Assembly: GCF_022398315.1 (NCBI RefSeq)
Contig: NZ_JAKEVF010000002.1
Coordinates: 595,279-659,278, forward strand
Reading direction: 5' to 3'
Source of the DNA: Shewanella sp. Isolate11
GTDB taxonomy: Bacteria > Pseudomonadota > Gammaproteobacteria > Enterobacterales > Shewanellaceae
Length of the DNA stretch: 64,000 bases
The position numbers were made by a program, and so were the translations under genes. Below, piece by piece: positions 27,801-38,696 of the stretch; positions within the stretch are counted from its first letter, which is position 1, and every line of letters starts with the position of its first letter. The notes below the pieces were generated by a model, which saw nothing but the letters and a program-made list of their open reading frames with translations, was not told where the DNA came from and made no database searches.

Positions 27801-27878
27801 CGGGTGGTGTGAAACTCTGTGCTCATGTAAAAGAGACAAGATTCAACAAAAAGCCCGCATTTAATGCGGGCTTTTTTC
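27800..27878 (+). terminator. trp attenuator
   Basis: The terminator stem GCCCGCAT / ATGCGGGC (27853-27871) is followed by six T. A segment GCGGG at 27800-27804, overlapping the leader stop codon, can pair with CCCGC of the terminator's left arm (27854-27858) and so form the antiterminator. This matches classical trp attenuation. Confidence 0.88.
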
Positions 27879-27973
27879 GTTTAATGGTTTAATTTTTATA
27901 GAATAATTTGCAAAGCTTTCAACAAAGCTAACAAGATATTATTTAGTCTAGCAACAGGCTTGGAGCGATAACA

Positions 27974-29527
27974 ATGGCAAACGGTACTCTGGCAAGCGTC
28001 AGTACAATCAAGGAGCGGATCACCTATCACGATGATCCATTGAATTTATATCAACATCTGACTCAAAATGCCCCCAATACCATGTTGTTGGAGTCGGCTG
28101 AAATTGACAGTAAGGATCATTTAAAAAGTATCATACTGACCCATGCTGCCATGATTATTCGTTGTGAAGGTTACCGGCTCATTTTCAAGGCACTTACCCC
28201 TAATGGGCAATCTTTACTGCAACCAATCAACGCCTTCTTTAATCTTGAAACTGCAACCTTAACTGCAGACACGTTAACGCTAGAACTCACAAAAAGCCCT
28301 GAACAACTCGATGAAGATGCCAGATTAAAAGCCACGTCGCCATTAGATGGCCTCAGAGCACTGGTAAAACATATAGAAATCGATAAGCCTGACCAATTTG
28401 AATCACTTTTTTTAGGTGGTGTACTGGCTTATGACTTAATAGACACCGTAGAACCACTACCTCAAGTTGCTCCAAGCGATAATACTTGCCCCGACTATCT
28501 GTTTTATCTTGCTGAAACACTGATTTTAGTCGACCACCAACAGCAGCATGCTGACATCATTACTCACAATTTCAACGGTGACGCTCAGTTATCCCAAAGC
28601 CTAAAAAACCGGATGACCGAGCTGAAACAAGCCAGCCAAAGCCTTAATGCTATCGATGCATTAACGCCTGTTGAAGCTGAACTACAAGTGAATATCAGCG
28701 ATGATAAATTTAAGGCAATAGTCAGCGACCTAAAAGAACATATTGTAGCGGGTGATATTTTTCAGGTAGTACCATCACGCAGCTTTAGCCTGCCATGCCC
28801 CAATACTTTAGGTGCATACCGCGCGTTACGTTTAACTAATCCTAGCCCTTATATGTTCTATTTTAGAGGCGAAGATTTCACCCTGTTTGGTGCCTCGCCA
28901 GAAAGTGCCATTAAATATGAAGCGGCGACCAACCAAGTTGAAATCTATCCCATTGCTGGCACACGTAAACGCGGCAAGAAAGCCAACGGCGAAATCGACT
29001 TTGATCTTGACAGCCGCAATGAACTCGAACTGCGTCTAGATAAAAAAGAACTCTCTGAGCATTTAATGCTGGTCGACCTTGCTCGTAACGATGTGGCGCG
29101 TATCAGTCAAAGTGGCAGCCGTAAAGTGCCAGAGCTACTTAAAGTCGACCGTTACTCTCACGTAATGCACCTTGTTAGTCGAGTAACCGGACAATTAAGA
29201 CAAGATTTGGATGCCCTGCATGCCTATCAAGCCTGTATGAATATGGGCACATTAACAGGCGCACCTAAAGTCAGTGCAGCCCAGTTAATTCGTAAATCCG
29301 AGCAGCAACGACGTGGCAGTTATGGTGGCGCGGTTGGATATATCAATGGATTAGGTGATATGGATACCTGCATTGTGATCCGCTCGGCCTTTGTTAAAGA
29401 TGGCACAGCACATATACAAGCCGGTGCAGGCGTAGTGTATGACTCAGATCCGCAAGCGGAAGCCGATGAAACACGTCAAAAGGCGCAAGCCGTTATCTCG
29501 GCAATTAAAATGGGAGGTGGACTATGA
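27974..29527 (+). CDS. trpE: Anthranilate synthase component I
   Basis: A 517-residue chorismate-using enzyme making anthranilate with TrpG. The N-terminal regulatory motif LLESAEID indicates tryptophan feedback inhibition. The chorismate domain carries VVPSRSF, the IAGTRKRG loop, DLARNDV and GGAVGYINGLGDMDTCIVIR. GGAG sits eight bases before the ATG. The stop overlaps the trpG start as ATGA. Confidence 0.96.
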   Translation: MANGTLASVSTIKERITYHDDPLNLYQHLTQNAPNTMLLESAEIDSKDHLKSIILTHAAMIIRCEGYRLIFKALTPNGQSLLQPINAFFNLETATLTADTLTLELTKSPEQLDEDARLKATSPLDGLRALVKHIEIDKPDQFESLFLGGVLAYDLIDTVEPLPQVAPSDNTCPDYLFYLAETLILVDHQQQHADIITHNFNGDAQLSQSLKNRMTELKQASQSLNAIDALTPVEAELQVNISDDKFKAIVSDLKEHIVAGDIFQVVPSRSFSLPCPNTLGAYRALRLTNPSPYMFYFRGEDFTLFGASPESAIKYEAATNQVEIYPIAGTRKRGKKANGEIDFDLDSRNELELRLDKKELSEHLMLVDLARNDVARISQSGSRKVPELLKVDRYSHVMHLVSRVTGQLRQDLDALHAYQACMNMGTLTGAPKVSAAQLIRKSEQQRRGSYGGAVGYINGLGDMDTCIVIRSAFVKDGTAHIQAGAGVVYDSDPQAEADETRQKAQAVISAIKMGGGL

Positions 29528-30138
29528 AACTCTACTTATTAGATAACTTCGATTCATTTACCTATAACTTAGTGGATCAGTTCAGAACCCTTGGCTTTGA
29601 CGTCGTCGTTTACCGTAATGATCTCGACGCAAACTTCATCGCCAACAAATTACTCAGTGAGCAACAAGCGGTACTAGTGTTATCTCCAGGTCCTGGCGCG
29701 CCCCATGAAGCAGGCTGCTTAATGCAGCTCATCGACCTATTGGCAGGTAAAGTGCCTATGCTCGGTATTTGTTTGGGACACCAGGCAATGGTTGAACATT
29801 TCGGCGGCAAAATCGAACGAGCCAATCAAGTAGTACATGGCAAGGCCAGTCCGACAATACATAATGGATTAGGGATTTTTCACAATCTCCCCTCACCTCT
29901 ACCTGTAGCGCGCTATCACAGTTTGGTGGCGACTCAAGTACCCGATTGTTTAGATGTCATTGCCACTACTGAAAATATGCCGATGGCAATCTCTCACAAG
30001 CAATACAAAGCCATAGGTTTTCAATTTCACCCAGAGTCAATTTTAACCACCTTGGGCAGTCAGTTATTAACTCAGACCCTTGACTATCTCACTGATGGCA
30101 TTCAGTTAAATGGCAATCAACAAGGAGCCTGTAGATGA
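29524..30138 (+). CDS. trpG: Anthranilate synthase glutamine amidotransferase
   Basis: A 204-residue class I glutaminase supplying ammonia to TrpE. The nucleophile is Cys83 in LGICLGHQAM, and the His/Glu pair is in GFQFHPESILT. Unlike in enterics, TrpG is not fused to TrpD here. It overlaps both neighbours by four bases (ATGA). Confidence 0.96.
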   Translation: MKLYLLDNFDSFTYNLVDQFRTLGFDVVVYRNDLDANFIANKLLSEQQAVLVLSPGPGAPHEAGCLMQLIDLLAGKVPMLGICLGHQAMVEHFGGKIERANQVVHGKASPTIHNGLGIFHNLPSPLPVARYHSLVATQVPDCLDVIATTENMPMAISHKQYKAIGFQFHPESILTTLGSQLLTQTLDYLTDGIQLNGNQQGACR

Positions 30139-31172
30139 ACGACCTTCAGCCTATTCTCGATAAACTTTATAGCGGTCAAAGCGTCAGTCGTGAACAAGCT
30201 AAACACTTGTTCAGCGCTATCGTTCAAGGTGAAATGAGTGAAGCCGCCATGGCAGGAATGTTAGTCGCAATGAAGATGCGCGGCGAAACGATCGAAGAGA
30301 TCTCTGGTGCAGCAGATGCACTACTGGCAGCAGCCAAGCCTTTTCCTACTCCAAACGATGCCACTAAAAAACAAGGCATCATCGATATTGTCGGCACTGG
30401 TGGAGATGGTCATAACACCATCAACATCTCAACCACGGCAGCTTTTATTGCCGCTGCGGCTGGAGCAAAAGTGGCTAAACATGGTAACCGAGGCGTATCG
30501 AGCAAATCGGGCTCTTCTGATCTTCTGGCGCAATTTGACATTGATTTGGCCATGACGCCAGAAACGGCAAGGGATTGCTTAGACAGTTTCGGATTGTGTT
30601 TCCTGTTTGCACCTCATTATCACGGTGGCGTTCGACACGCTGTAGCTGTTCGTCAGGCGATCAAGACCCGCACCTTGTTTAATGTCCTCGGCCCCTTGAT
30701 CAACCCTTCTCGTCCCGATTATATTTTACTTGGCGTCTATAGCAGTGAATTAGTCGAGCCTATCGCGAATGTCCTTAAGGCGCTGGGAATGAAGCGCGCC
30801 ATGGTGGTGCATGGTAGTGGCTTAGATGAAGTCGCTGTACATGGTGATACCCAGGTGTGCGAACTCAATAACGGCGAGTTAAGTCAATACCGTTTAACCC
30901 CTCAGCAGCTAGGTGTTGAGAAAGCACCTCTCAGTCAACTTGAGGGCGGTACCCCACAGCAAAATGCCGACATCACGCGCGCTATTTTACAAGGCAAAGG
31001 ACAATCTGCACATAGAGATGCGGTAGCAGTCAATGCCGGTTGCGCCCTGTATATTGCCGGAGTTTGTGATTCGCCCCAGTCGGGTGTCAAGCTCGCATTA
31101 AATACCATCAACGGCGGTAACGCCTACGGTTTACTCGCGCAACTAGCCGAAGCTAGTCGCCAAGCAAATTAA
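30135..31172 (+). CDS. trpD: Anthranilate phosphoribosyltransferase
   Basis: A 345-residue enzyme transferring phosphoribose from PRPP to anthranilate. The PRPP loop GTGGDGHNTINIST, the anthranilate-side KHGNRGVSSKSGS, and the metal-binding GSGLDEVA motifs are intact. It stands as a separate gene of usual length. Its start overlaps the trpG stop. Confidence 0.96.
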   Translation: MNDLQPILDKLYSGQSVSREQAKHLFSAIVQGEMSEAAMAGMLVAMKMRGETIEEISGAADALLAAAKPFPTPNDATKKQGIIDIVGTGGDGHNTINISTTAAFIAAAAGAKVAKHGNRGVSSKSGSSDLLAQFDIDLAMTPETARDCLDSFGLCFLFAPHYHGGVRHAVAVRQAIKTRTLFNVLGPLINPSRPDYILLGVYSSELVEPIANVLKALGMKRAMVVHGSGLDEVAVHGDTQVCELNNGELSQYRLTPQQLGVEKAPLSQLEGGTPQQNADITRAILQGKGQSAHRDAVAVNAGCALYIAGVCDSPQSGVKLALNTINGGNAYGLLAQLAEASRQAN

Positions 31173-31185
31173 ATTGGGAGTCAGA

Positions 31186-32628
31186 GTGAGTAGTTCAGCA
31201 GAGCAAAGTAATGTGTTGACCAAGATTGTCGATACTAAGGCTGCCCATATTGATGCCTTAAAACAGCGTTTCCCCGAAGCGACATTACAACCTAAGACCT
31301 CGGATAGAAGTTTATTCGATGCACTCAAGGCACCAAATGCAGGTTTTATTTTTGAATGTAAAAAAGCCAGTCCCTCCAAAGGCTTAATCCGTCAAGATTT
31401 TGATGTAGAGGCGATTGCCGATGTATACCTAAATTATGCGGCAGCGATTTCTGTGCTCACCGACGAACAATTTTTCCAAGGAGATATGGATTATATCCCC
31501 AAGGTTCGCGCTCGTGTGACACAACCTATTTTATGCAAAGACTTCTTTGTCGAACCATATCAAGTCAGACTCGCGGCTCATCAAGGTGCCGATGCGATTC
31601 TGCTCATGTTATCGGTACTCGATGATCAGCAATATCGATTGCTGGCACAAGAAGCACAGAAGTATCAATTAGACATGCTCACCGAAGTCAGTAATGAGGC
31701 TGAACTAAAACGTGCTATCGACTTAGATGCTGCCATTATTGGCATCAATAACCGAAATCTGCGCGATCTCTCTACCGATCTTGCCACCACAGAAGCACTC
31801 GCGCCCCAAATCCCATCTGATAGGGTCGTGATTAGTGAATCGGGGATCTATAACCAAAGCCAGGTAAGACGCTTGAGTCCCTTAGTTGATGGCTTTCTGG
31901 TAGGTAGCTCATTAATGGCAGAAGCCGATCTTGATCTTGCCTGTCGTACCCTTACCTTGGGTCATAACAAGGTTTGTGGTCTGACTCGAGTCGAAGATGC
32001 CAACGCTGTTGCTGCGGCTGGAGCGATTTATGCAGGGTTAATTTTCGCCGAAAAATCGCCGCGTTATATAAGACCAGAACGAGCACAACAGTTGGTCTCA
32101 ATACAACGCCAAAGCGGTAAGGCACTCAACTTTGTTGGCGTATTTGTTAACCAAGAGATCGCTGACATAGTCGAACTGGCAAAGAACTTAAGTTTATTTG
32201 CGGTACAGTTGCATGGTGATGAAACAGAATATGAAATCGACCAATTGCGCCAAGCACTTCAAGCTGCTGGCTGCCAAACTGAAATATGGAAGGCCATAGC
32301 TGTTGATGTTGACGCTCCATCAAGGGACACATTAACACTAGCCAACTTAAAGCTACCAAATAATATTGATCGCATCCTGTTTGACAGCAAAAGCACTAAT
32401 GAGCAAGGAGTCCAATTTGGCGGCACGGGAACATGTTTTAATTGGCAACAGCCACTTCCCAATAAGCAAGCCGCCATGCTAGCAGGTGGACTCAATCCGC
32501 AGAATGCACTTGAGGCCGCCAATCAAGGTTTCTACGGTTTAGATTTTAACTCAGGCGTTGAATCTGCTGCCGGTATAAAAGACAGCCAAAAGTTACAACA
32601 AGTGTTTGCTGCACTACGCCAATATTAA
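31186..32628 (+). CDS. trpC: Bifunctional indole-3-glycerol-phosphate synthase / PRA isomerase
   Basis: A 480-residue fusion. The TrpC half (about 1-255) has FECKKASPSKGLI, CKDFFVEPYQ, INNRNL and SESGIY; the TrpF half (about 256-480) starts at KVCGLTRVEDANA with its catalytic Cys and contains GVFVNQ, VQLHGDE and LAGGLNP. It performs the two middle steps from PRA to indole-glycerol phosphate. A GTG at 31186 with GGGAG just upstream is chosen; a TTG at 31174 is the alternative. The gene follows trpD by 13 bases. Confidence 0.95.
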   Translation: MSSSAEQSNVLTKIVDTKAAHIDALKQRFPEATLQPKTSDRSLFDALKAPNAGFIFECKKASPSKGLIRQDFDVEAIADVYLNYAAAISVLTDEQFFQGDMDYIPKVRARVTQPILCKDFFVEPYQVRLAAHQGADAILLMLSVLDDQQYRLLAQEAQKYQLDMLTEVSNEAELKRAIDLDAAIIGINNRNLRDLSTDLATTEALAPQIPSDRVVISESGIYNQSQVRRLSPLVDGFLVGSSLMAEADLDLACRTLTLGHNKVCGLTRVEDANAVAAAGAIYAGLIFAEKSPRYIRPERAQQLVSIQRQSGKALNFVGVFVNQEIADIVELAKNLSLFAVQLHGDETEYEIDQLRQALQAAGCQTEIWKAIAVDVDAPSRDTLTLANLKLPNNIDRILFDSKSTNEQGVQFGGTGTCFNWQQPLPNKQAAMLAGGLNPQNALEAANQGFYGLDFNSGVESAAGIKDSQKLQQVFAALRQY

Positions 32629-32699
32629 GTTAACGAATTAAATTTTAAGATTAACCTCCGACAAAACACATTTGTACGGTTAGCGATTAGGAAAACAAA

Positions 32700-33917
32700 A
32701 TGACTAAGCTTGATCCCTATTTCGGTGAATATGGTGGTATGTATGTACCACAAATATTAATGCCCGCTCTAAAACAACTCGAATCGGCATTTATAGATGC
32801 TCAGCAAGACGAGGCTTTTCAGGCTGAATTTACTGACTTATTAAAAAACTATGCCGGTCGCCCCACCGCACTCACCCTGACTCGTAACTTGAGCCCTAAC
32901 CCACTGGTTAAGATTTACTTAAAACGGGAAGATTTATTGCACGGTGGCGCTCACAAGACAAACCAAGTGCTTGGTCAAGCGCTACTGGCAAAACGCATGG
33001 GCAAGAAGGAAATTATTGCCGAAACCGGTGCCGGACAACATGGCGTTGCAACCGCACTGGCCTGTGCTCTGCTCGACCTTAAATGCAAGGTCTACATGGG
33101 GGCTAAAGATGTTGAGCGTCAATCGCCTAACGTATTTCGAATGAAACTCATGGGCGCAGAAGTTATCCCGGTAACATCAGGCTCTGCGACCCTTAAAGAC
33201 GCCTGTAACGAAGCGATGCGCGATTGGTCAGGCAGTTACGATAAAGCCCATTATCTGCTCGGCACAGCCGCAGGCCCGCATCCCTTCCCGACTATCGTAC
33301 GTGAATTTCAGCGCATGATAGGTGCAGAAACCAAAGCACAATTGCTACAACGTGAAGGACGTTTACCTGATGCGGTGATTGCCTGTGTCGGCGGAGGTTC
33401 AAACGCCATCGGCATGTTTGCTGATTTTATCGATGAAGCCAGCGTTCAATTAATTGGAGTAGAACCTGCAGGATTAGGCATAGACACGCCTAAACATGGC
33501 GCACCGTTAAAACATGGTAAGACAGGTATCTTCTTCGGAATGAAGGCCCCGCTAATGCAAGATGCTGAAGGCCAGATTGAAGAATCTTACTCGGTGTCTG
33601 CAGGTTTGGACTTTCCATCTGTGGGTCCACAGCATGCACATCTTGCGGCAACCGGACGTGCAAGCTACGAATCAGCAACCGATGATGAAGCACTCGAAGC
33701 GTTCCAATTACTTGCCAGCAGCGAAGGCATAATCCCGGCTTTAGAATCGGCCCATGCCCTTGCCTATGCAATAAAAATGGCAGAAAAAGCCACTGAAGAA
33801 ACCATTTTGGTGGTCAATCTATCAGGCCGCGGCGACAAAGATATCTTCACCGTTGCCGACATCTTGGAAAACAACAAGCAACCAACACAAGCAGCACAGG
33901 AGAGCGGCAATGAGTAA
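32700..33917 (+). CDS. trpB: Tryptophan synthase beta chain
   Basis: A 405-residue PLP enzyme condensing indole with serine. The PLP lysine is K86 in [13 protein letters not shown]; the phosphate-binding GGGSNAIG and the catalytic segment [10 protein letters not shown] are intact. It carries a slightly extended polar C terminus past the usual end. It lies 71 bases after trpCF and overlaps trpA by eight bases. Confidence 0.97.
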   Translation: MTKLDPYFGEYGGMYVPQILMPALKQLESAFIDAQQDEAFQAEFTDLLKNYAGRPTALTLTRNLSPNPLVKIYLKREDLLHGGAHKTNQVLGQALLAKRMGKKEIIAETGAGQHGVATALACALLDLKCKVYMGAKDVERQSPNVFRMKLMGAEVIPVTSGSATLKDACNEAMRDWSGSYDKAHYLLGTAAGPHPFPTIVREFQRMIGAETKAQLLQREGRLPDAVIACVGGGSNAIGMFADFIDEASVQLIGVEPAGLGIDTPKHGAPLKHGKTGIFFGMKAPLMQDAEGQIEESYSVSAGLDFPSVGPQHAHLAATGRASYESATDDEALEAFQLLASSEGIIPALESAHALAYAIKMAEKATEETILVVNLSGRGDKDIFTVADILENNKQPTQAAQESGNE

Positions 33918-34713
33918 CCGTTATCAAGCAGCATTCGCCGCCTTAAAAACCAAACAACAAGGCGCCTTTGTTCCTTTCGTTACCCTTGGCGATCCAAGCC
34001 CAGAAGTGTCACTCAATATTATTGACACCTTGGTCGAAAATGGGGCCGACGCCTTAGAGCTGGGCTTTCCTTTTTCTGATCCCCTCGCCGACGGCCCAGT
34101 GATCCAAGGCGCTAACCTTCGCGCCCTTGCGTCTGGGACTACGCCGAGTCGGTGTTTTGAGATGCTAAGCCAAATTCGCGCTAAGTATCCACAGCTGCCC
34201 ATTGGACTCCTACTCTATGCCAATCTTGTGTATGCCAATGGTATCGATAATTTTTATGCCAAAGCCCAAGCGGCAGGTGTCGACTCAGTGTTAATCGCCG
34301 ATGTTCCCGTGGAAGAGGCGCAACCCTTTATCGATGCGGCCAAAGCCCACAACGTCGCGCCTATTTTTATTGCACCGCCTAATGCCGATGCCGATACCTT
34401 AAAACAAGTGGCTGCAAAAGGTGAAGGCTACACTTATTTATTATCACGAGCAGGCGTTACCGGTACAGAATCTAAAGCCGGTATGCCCATAGGCGATATC
34501 TTGTCACAGCTTAAGAGCTTTAAAAGCGCCCCACCATTACTAGGGTTTGGTATCGCCGAGCCTGCTCAGGTAAAAGCCGCCATTGAAGCCGGTGCAGCCG
34601 GAGCGATTTCAGGCTCAGCCGTAGTGAAAATCATCGAAGCAAATCAACACGATAAAACGGCACTATTAGCCGCATTAGCCGAGTTTACTCGCAACATGAA
34701 AGCAGCAACCTGA
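33910..34713 (+). CDS. trpA: Tryptophan synthase alpha chain
   Basis: A 267-residue TIM-barrel lyase releasing indole from indole-glycerol phosphate. Catalytic Glu50 and Asp61 (E. coli 49 and 60) lie in [16 protein letters not shown]; the phosphate loop [10 protein letters not shown] is present. The start at 33910 (MSNRYQ), preceded by GGAGAG, fits the family; the frame extends back into trpB but those residues are not TrpA-like. It ends the operon before a terminator. Confidence 0.96.
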   Translation: MSNRYQAAFAALKTKQQGAFVPFVTLGDPSPEVSLNIIDTLVENGADALELGFPFSDPLADGPVIQGANLRALASGTTPSRCFEMLSQIRAKYPQLPIGLLLYANLVYANGIDNFYAKAQAAGVDSVLIADVPVEEAQPFIDAAKAHNVAPIFIAPPNADADTLKQVAAKGEGYTYLLSRAGVTGTESKAGMPIGDILSQLKSFKSAPPLLGFGIAEPAQVKAAIEAGAAGAISGSAVVKIIEANQHDKTALLAALAEFTRNMKAAT

Positions 34714-34802
34714 TTGGGCTAGTCTCGATAACTAAGGCCTAAACAATTCTGGGATCGAAAATTAAGATCTCGATAAACGGGCTTAAAAACTCAATCAAAG
34801 AT

Positions 34803-34837
34803 AAAAATGCCGACTCAACTGAGTCGGCATTTTTATA
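34803..34837 (+). terminator. Rho-independent terminator of the trp operon
   Basis: Stem AAAAATGCCGACTCA / TGAGTCGGCATTTTT, about 90 bases after the trpA stop. Confidence 0.92.
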
Positions 34838-34891
34838 GAAATTGAACAAGCAAAGTAGAGTACACGTTGAGAATATGACTAATGACTTAAT

Positions 34892-35182
34892 TTAACTGCC
34901 AATAGAGAAAAAGATACCCACAGCCATTTCTGCCCAGCAATATAACACTACCAAACTAATCATAATCATCAATAAGCGATGATATTTTCGTGGGATTGAA
35001 CGTGCAGTATATACAGCTATCGTACTGGCTAAAGTCAACATTGCCGCCATCACGACAAAATCACCAACATCCCAATTTACTTCTTTACTAAACTGCATCG
35101 CTGTCAACGGAATTAACAAAATCACCGCAATAACCATCACTATCCAGCTAAAGATGCGGTTATCTTCGATTAATGATTTCAT
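34892..35182 (-). CDS. Small membrane protein of unknown function
   Basis: A 96-residue protein with three hydrophobic segments (about 11-30, 42-60 and 70-92) joined by short polar loops, including RSIPRKYHRLL. I do not recognise the family. The ATG is preceded by a G-run (GGGGGG) three bases upstream. It sits between the trp terminator and the phoU terminator, so it is its own unit. Confidence 0.7.
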   Translation of the reverse strand: MKSLIEDNRIFSWIVMVIAVILLIPLTAMQFSKEVNWDVGDFVVMAAMLTLASTIAVYTARSIPRKYHRLLMIMISLVVLYCWAEMAVGIFFSIGS

Positions 35183-35249
35183 TAGCCCCCCGCAATAACC
35201 TATTTTTTATTAACTGATATAGATGATAGCTTTACTGCCATAAGAAAAC

Positions 35250-35277
35250 AAAAAAGCAGCTAAACTGCTGCTTTTTA
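35250..35277 (-). terminator. Rho-independent terminator of the pst-phoU operon
   Basis: Stem AAAAAGCAGC / GCTGCTTTTT with A and T runs on its sides, 24 bases past the phoU stop on the minus strand. Confidence 0.88.
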
Positions 35278-35300
35278 ATACATTCATGTCTAGTATTGGA

Positions 35301-36002
35301 TTAGATTTTTTTCATATCTTCATAGCTAATGTGACGCACATCTTTACCTTTGACATAGTAAATAATGTATTCACAAATATTTTGGCAACGGTCGCCAACA
35401 CGCTCTACCGCACGCGCAGCCCACAGTACATCGAGTACTTCAGGAATAGAGCGAGGATCTTCCATCATATAGGTCATCAGCTGACGAATAATCCCCTCAT
35501 ATTCGCTATCTAACTTGATATCTTCTTTATGCAGCTCCATCGCCACATCTGCATCCATACGTGCTAACGCATCGAGTGTAGAATGTAGCGTTCGTGTCGC
35601 GTGACGGCCCATATTCTCAATACTAACTAGTAATGGCTGCTGATTTTTAAGACGCTTATCAAGTGCTGCATTGGCAATTTTTACGCAGGCGTCGCCAATA
35701 CGTTCTAAATCGGCAATGGTCTTAGAAATGGCAATAATCAAACGTAAATCGCTTGCTGCAGGCTGGCGCTTAGCGATGATACGAGTACACTCTTCATCGA
35801 TAGACACTTCCATGCCATTGACCTTGTGATCGCCATCAATCACCTTTTGTGCTAGCTCAGCATCTAAATTACCTAAGGCATCTAAAGACTGCTCTAATTG
35901 ACGCTCTACCAAGCCACCCATAGCTAAAACACGGTGGCGAATATCATCTAGCTCAGCATTGAACTGACCAGAGATATGTTTATTTAAATTCATGTTATCC
36001 AT
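35301..36002 (-). CDS. phoU: Phosphate signalling protein PhoU
   Basis: A 233-residue protein of two PhoU three-helix repeats. It links the Pst transporter to the PhoR/PhoB two-component system and restrains Pho activation when phosphate is ample. The metal-binding repeats [12 protein letters not shown] and [14 protein letters not shown] are intact. The ATG at 36002 is preferred to the TTG three codons upstream. It is the last gene of pstC-pstA-pstB-phoU. Confidence 0.95.
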   Translation of the reverse strand: MDNMNLNKHISGQFNAELDDIRHRVLAMGGLVERQLEQSLDALGNLDAELAQKVIDGDHKVNGMEVSIDEECTRIIAKRQPAASDLRLIIAISKTIADLERIGDACVKIANAALDKRLKNQQPLLVSIENMGRHATRTLHSTLDALARMDADVAMELHKEDIKLDSEYEGIIRQLMTYMMEDPRSIPEVLDVLWAARAVERVGDRCQNICEYIIYYVKGKDVRHISYEDMKKI

Positions 36003-36045
36003 TGGGTTCAACCTTATCTATATCTGTCTATTCAAGCCTTGCCGA

Positions 36046-36864
36046 TTAACCGTAACGACCTGTAATGTAATCTTCCGTCTTCTTCTTTTTCGGCGTTGTG
36101 AAGATGGTATTGGTATCGGCATACTCGACCAGTTCACCCATATACATAAACGCCGTTTGATCAGATACCCGCGCCGCTTGCTGCATGTTATGGGTAACAA
36201 TCACCACGGTATATTTTGATTTAAGCTCAGTGATCAACTCTTCGATAGTTAAGGTTGAAATGGGGTCTAGTGCCGATGTCGGTTCATCAAGCAGCAAGAC
36301 TTCAGGTTCAATCGCAATCGCACGAGCAATAACCAAACGTTGTTGCTGACCACCAGACAAGCCGAATGCATTATCGTGTAAACGATCTTTCACCTCATCC
36401 CAAATTGCTGCACCACGTAGCGAGCGCTCGGCGGCTTCATCCAGTTCGCGACGATTATTGATCCCTTGTAAACGTAAGCCATAAACCACGTTTTCATAAA
36501 TCGACTTAGGGAATGGGTTCGGACGCTGGAATACCATACCGACGTTACGACGTAACGTAGCCACATCCACTTGTTTGCCATAGATGTTCTCACCATGAAG
36601 TAAGATCTCACCGCTAATTTTGCAGCTTTCAACCAGATCATTCATGCGGTTGATGCAACGCAGTAAAGTTGACTTACCACAACCACTGGGTCCAATAAAA
36701 GCGGTCACTTGGTTTTTAGGGATCTTCATCGACACATCAAACAACGCCTGCTTGTCGCCATACTTAAGATCTAAGTTACGGATCTCAAGCGCAGTCTGTT
36801 CGCTGTTTAAATTAGCCAGATCAACCGTTTCTGTTGTCATTACCGAACTATCTATCGAAATCAT
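36046..36864 (-). CDS. pstB: Phosphate ABC transporter ATPase PstB
   Basis: A 272-residue ABC ATPase with Walker [11 protein letters not shown]-loop [16 protein letters not shown], signature LSGGQQQR, Walker [13 protein letters not shown] and H-loop VTHNM. It powers high-affinity phosphate uptake with PstA and PstC. The ATG at 36864 follows AGGA at proper spacing, so the six-codon longer start is dropped. The N terminus carries about 25 residues more than E. coli PstB. Confidence 0.95.
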   Translation of the reverse strand: MISIDSSVMTTETVDLANLNSEQTALEIRNLDLKYGDKQALFDVSMKIPKNQVTAFIGPSGCGKSTLLRCINRMNDLVESCKISGEILLHGENIYGKQVDVATLRRNVGMVFQRPNPFPKSIYENVVYGLRLQGINNRRELDEAAERSLRGAAIWDEVKDRLHDNAFGLSGGQQQRLVIARAIAIEPEVLLLDEPTSALDPISTLTIEELITELKSKYTVVIVTHNMQQAARVSDQTAFMYMGELVEYADTNTIFTTPKKKKTEDYITGRYG

Positions 36865-36986
36865 CTCTATTCCTAATATCACTTCAGGATAAATTTTTAA
36901 CGCCCGAACCTAGCTCAGGCGGTATTGAATTATTGTTCAAGCACTCTTTTTTAAGCACTGATTACTAAGCATTGGTTTGTTAAGTA

Positions 36987-38639
36987 TTAGTGCTCAAGTG
37001 AACGATACTTTTCACGTAAATGGTTACGTACTGCAATCGCCGTTAAGTTCAAGCTGACAATCACAGAAACCAACAAAAATGAGGTGGCATAAACCAGTGG
37101 GCGTGCAGCCTCAACGTTAGGGCTCTGGAAGCCAACATCATAAATATGGAAACCTAAATGCATGAATTTACGTTCTAAATGCACAAATGGGAAATTCATA
37201 TCAATGGGCAAGGTCGGTGCAAGCTTAACCACACCCACCAACATTAGCGGTGCAACTTCACCCGCCGCACGCGCGACCGCGAGGATTAACCCCGTCATGA
37301 TTGCTGGACTGGCCATAGGCAAAATAATCCGCCATAAAGTTTCGGCTTTGGTAGCGCCCAAGGCCAAACTGCCCTGACGAACCGTACTTGGGATACGGCT
37401 AAGCCCCTCTTCAGTAGACACGATCACCACAGGCAAGGTCAAAATAGCTAAAGTCAGTGCTGACCAGATCACCCCTGGAGAACCGAATGTTGGGCTCGGT
37501 AAAGCTTCTGGGTAGAAAAGTTGGTCAATAGAGCCACCTAACATATAGACGAAGAAACCTAAGCCAAACACGCCATACACGATAGAGGGAACACCGGCTA
37601 AGTTAATTACCGCAATACGGATCATCTTAGTGATTGGGCCTTTCTTGGCATATTCGTGTAGGTAAACCGCCGCAATAACCCCAAACGGTGTCACGATAAC
37701 CGCCATCAACATCACCATGAATACAGTACCGAAAATCGCAGGGAATACCCCCCCTTCGGTATTAGCTTCACGAGGGTCAGCGCTAACAAAGTTACCTACA
37801 CCGGCAAACCAGTGACCAATTTTGCCAACGACACCCAAATGATTTGAATAAGTGACTTTAAGAATGCTATCAAGCTTAAGGGTCACTTCCTGGCCACGCA
37901 TATCACGGATAATTACCGCATCGCGAGCCGCTTCTTGGCGTAGTGCAAAGAAATTCTTTTCATAGCCTAGATATTCCGTTTGAAGCTTGTCACGTTCAGC
38001 CGCTAGCTCTTGCTTGCGCGCCTCGGTTAAGCTGCCATTTAGCTCATAACCACGCTCTTTCAGACGTAGATGTTCAAGTTGATAGTTAATTGAACCAATA
38101 TCGCCTTTCTGTAACGATACCGCTCTGTCACTGATAGCCACTGCACGCTCAATATGCTCTTCCAGTGAAGCTTCAATATCATCGAGGGCTAGGCGCTTAC
38201 CATCTTCAATCACAGCTACAGGATAACCATAGAAATCACCATTTTTGCTGCGCTCAAGTTTTGCGAGTTCAGCTGGCTCACTACGAGATACAATATCGGT
38301 TGCCAGTATCCAGCGAAAATCCAAACCGACAAATTCACGGTTACCAGTTTTCACTAGATAGCGAGTGACAAACTCACCGGGGTCGTCGTTAAACTTATGA
38401 CCAGCGGCGATTAAACGCTCCGTTGGTACTTCCTCTCTATCATAAATCTCGCCAATTAGGGTCGACTTAACCCCTTGTTGATCCACCAGCTCCCACTGAT
38501 AAATCGGAGCAGGCCAGAAGTAACTCAGACCACGCCATGCGATTAACAGCAACAAGCCTAAAACCGCAATCAAACTGATGCTAACGGCGCCACCTGTCAT
38601 CCAAATCCAAGGGGAACCCGACTTAAACCACTTACCCAT
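36987..38639 (-). CDS. pstA: Phosphate ABC transporter permease PstA, extended form
   Basis: A 550-residue protein, nearly twice E. coli PstA. One transmembrane helix (about 14-36) leads to a large, partly coiled-coil region (about 50-280, presumably periplasmic), then the usual permease core of about 270 residues with the EAA-type loop LGATKAETLWRIILPMASPAI. This long form is typical of Shewanella, Vibrio and relatives. It follows pstC by about 57 bases and precedes pstB by about 120. Confidence 0.92.
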   Translation of the reverse strand: MGKWFKSGSPWIWMTGGAVSISLIAVLGLLLLIAWRGLSYFWPAPIYQWELVDQQGVKSTLIGEIYDREEVPTERLIAAGHKFNDDPGEFVTRYLVKTGNREFVGLDFRWILATDIVSRSEPAELAKLERSKNGDFYGYPVAVIEDGKRLALDDIEASLEEHIERAVAISDRAVSLQKGDIGSINYQLEHLRLKERGYELNGSLTEARKQELAAERDKLQTEYLGYEKNFFALRQEAARDAVIIRDMRGQEVTLKLDSILKVTYSNHLGVVGKIGHWFAGVGNFVSADPREANTEGGVFPAIFGTVFMVMLMAVIVTPFGVIAAVYLHEYAKKGPITKMIRIAVINLAGVPSIVYGVFGLGFFVYMLGGSIDQLFYPEALPSPTFGSPGVIWSALTLAILTLPVVIVSTEEGLSRIPSTVRQGSLALGATKAETLWRIILPMASPAIMTGLILAVARAAGEVAPLMLVGVVKLAPTLPIDMNFPFVHLERKFMHLGFHIYDVGFQSPNVEAARPLVYATSFLLVSVIVSLNLTAIAVRNHLREKYRSLEH

Positions 38640-38696
38640 TACACAAGCCTCTTAAGATCCCAGGCGAAAAAATAGAATTCATCATCTTGTTCTCCA

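Noticed and set aside
33853..33909. Early start for trpA inside trpB
   Set aside because: The ATG at 33910 is preceded by GGAGAG and matches the family start.
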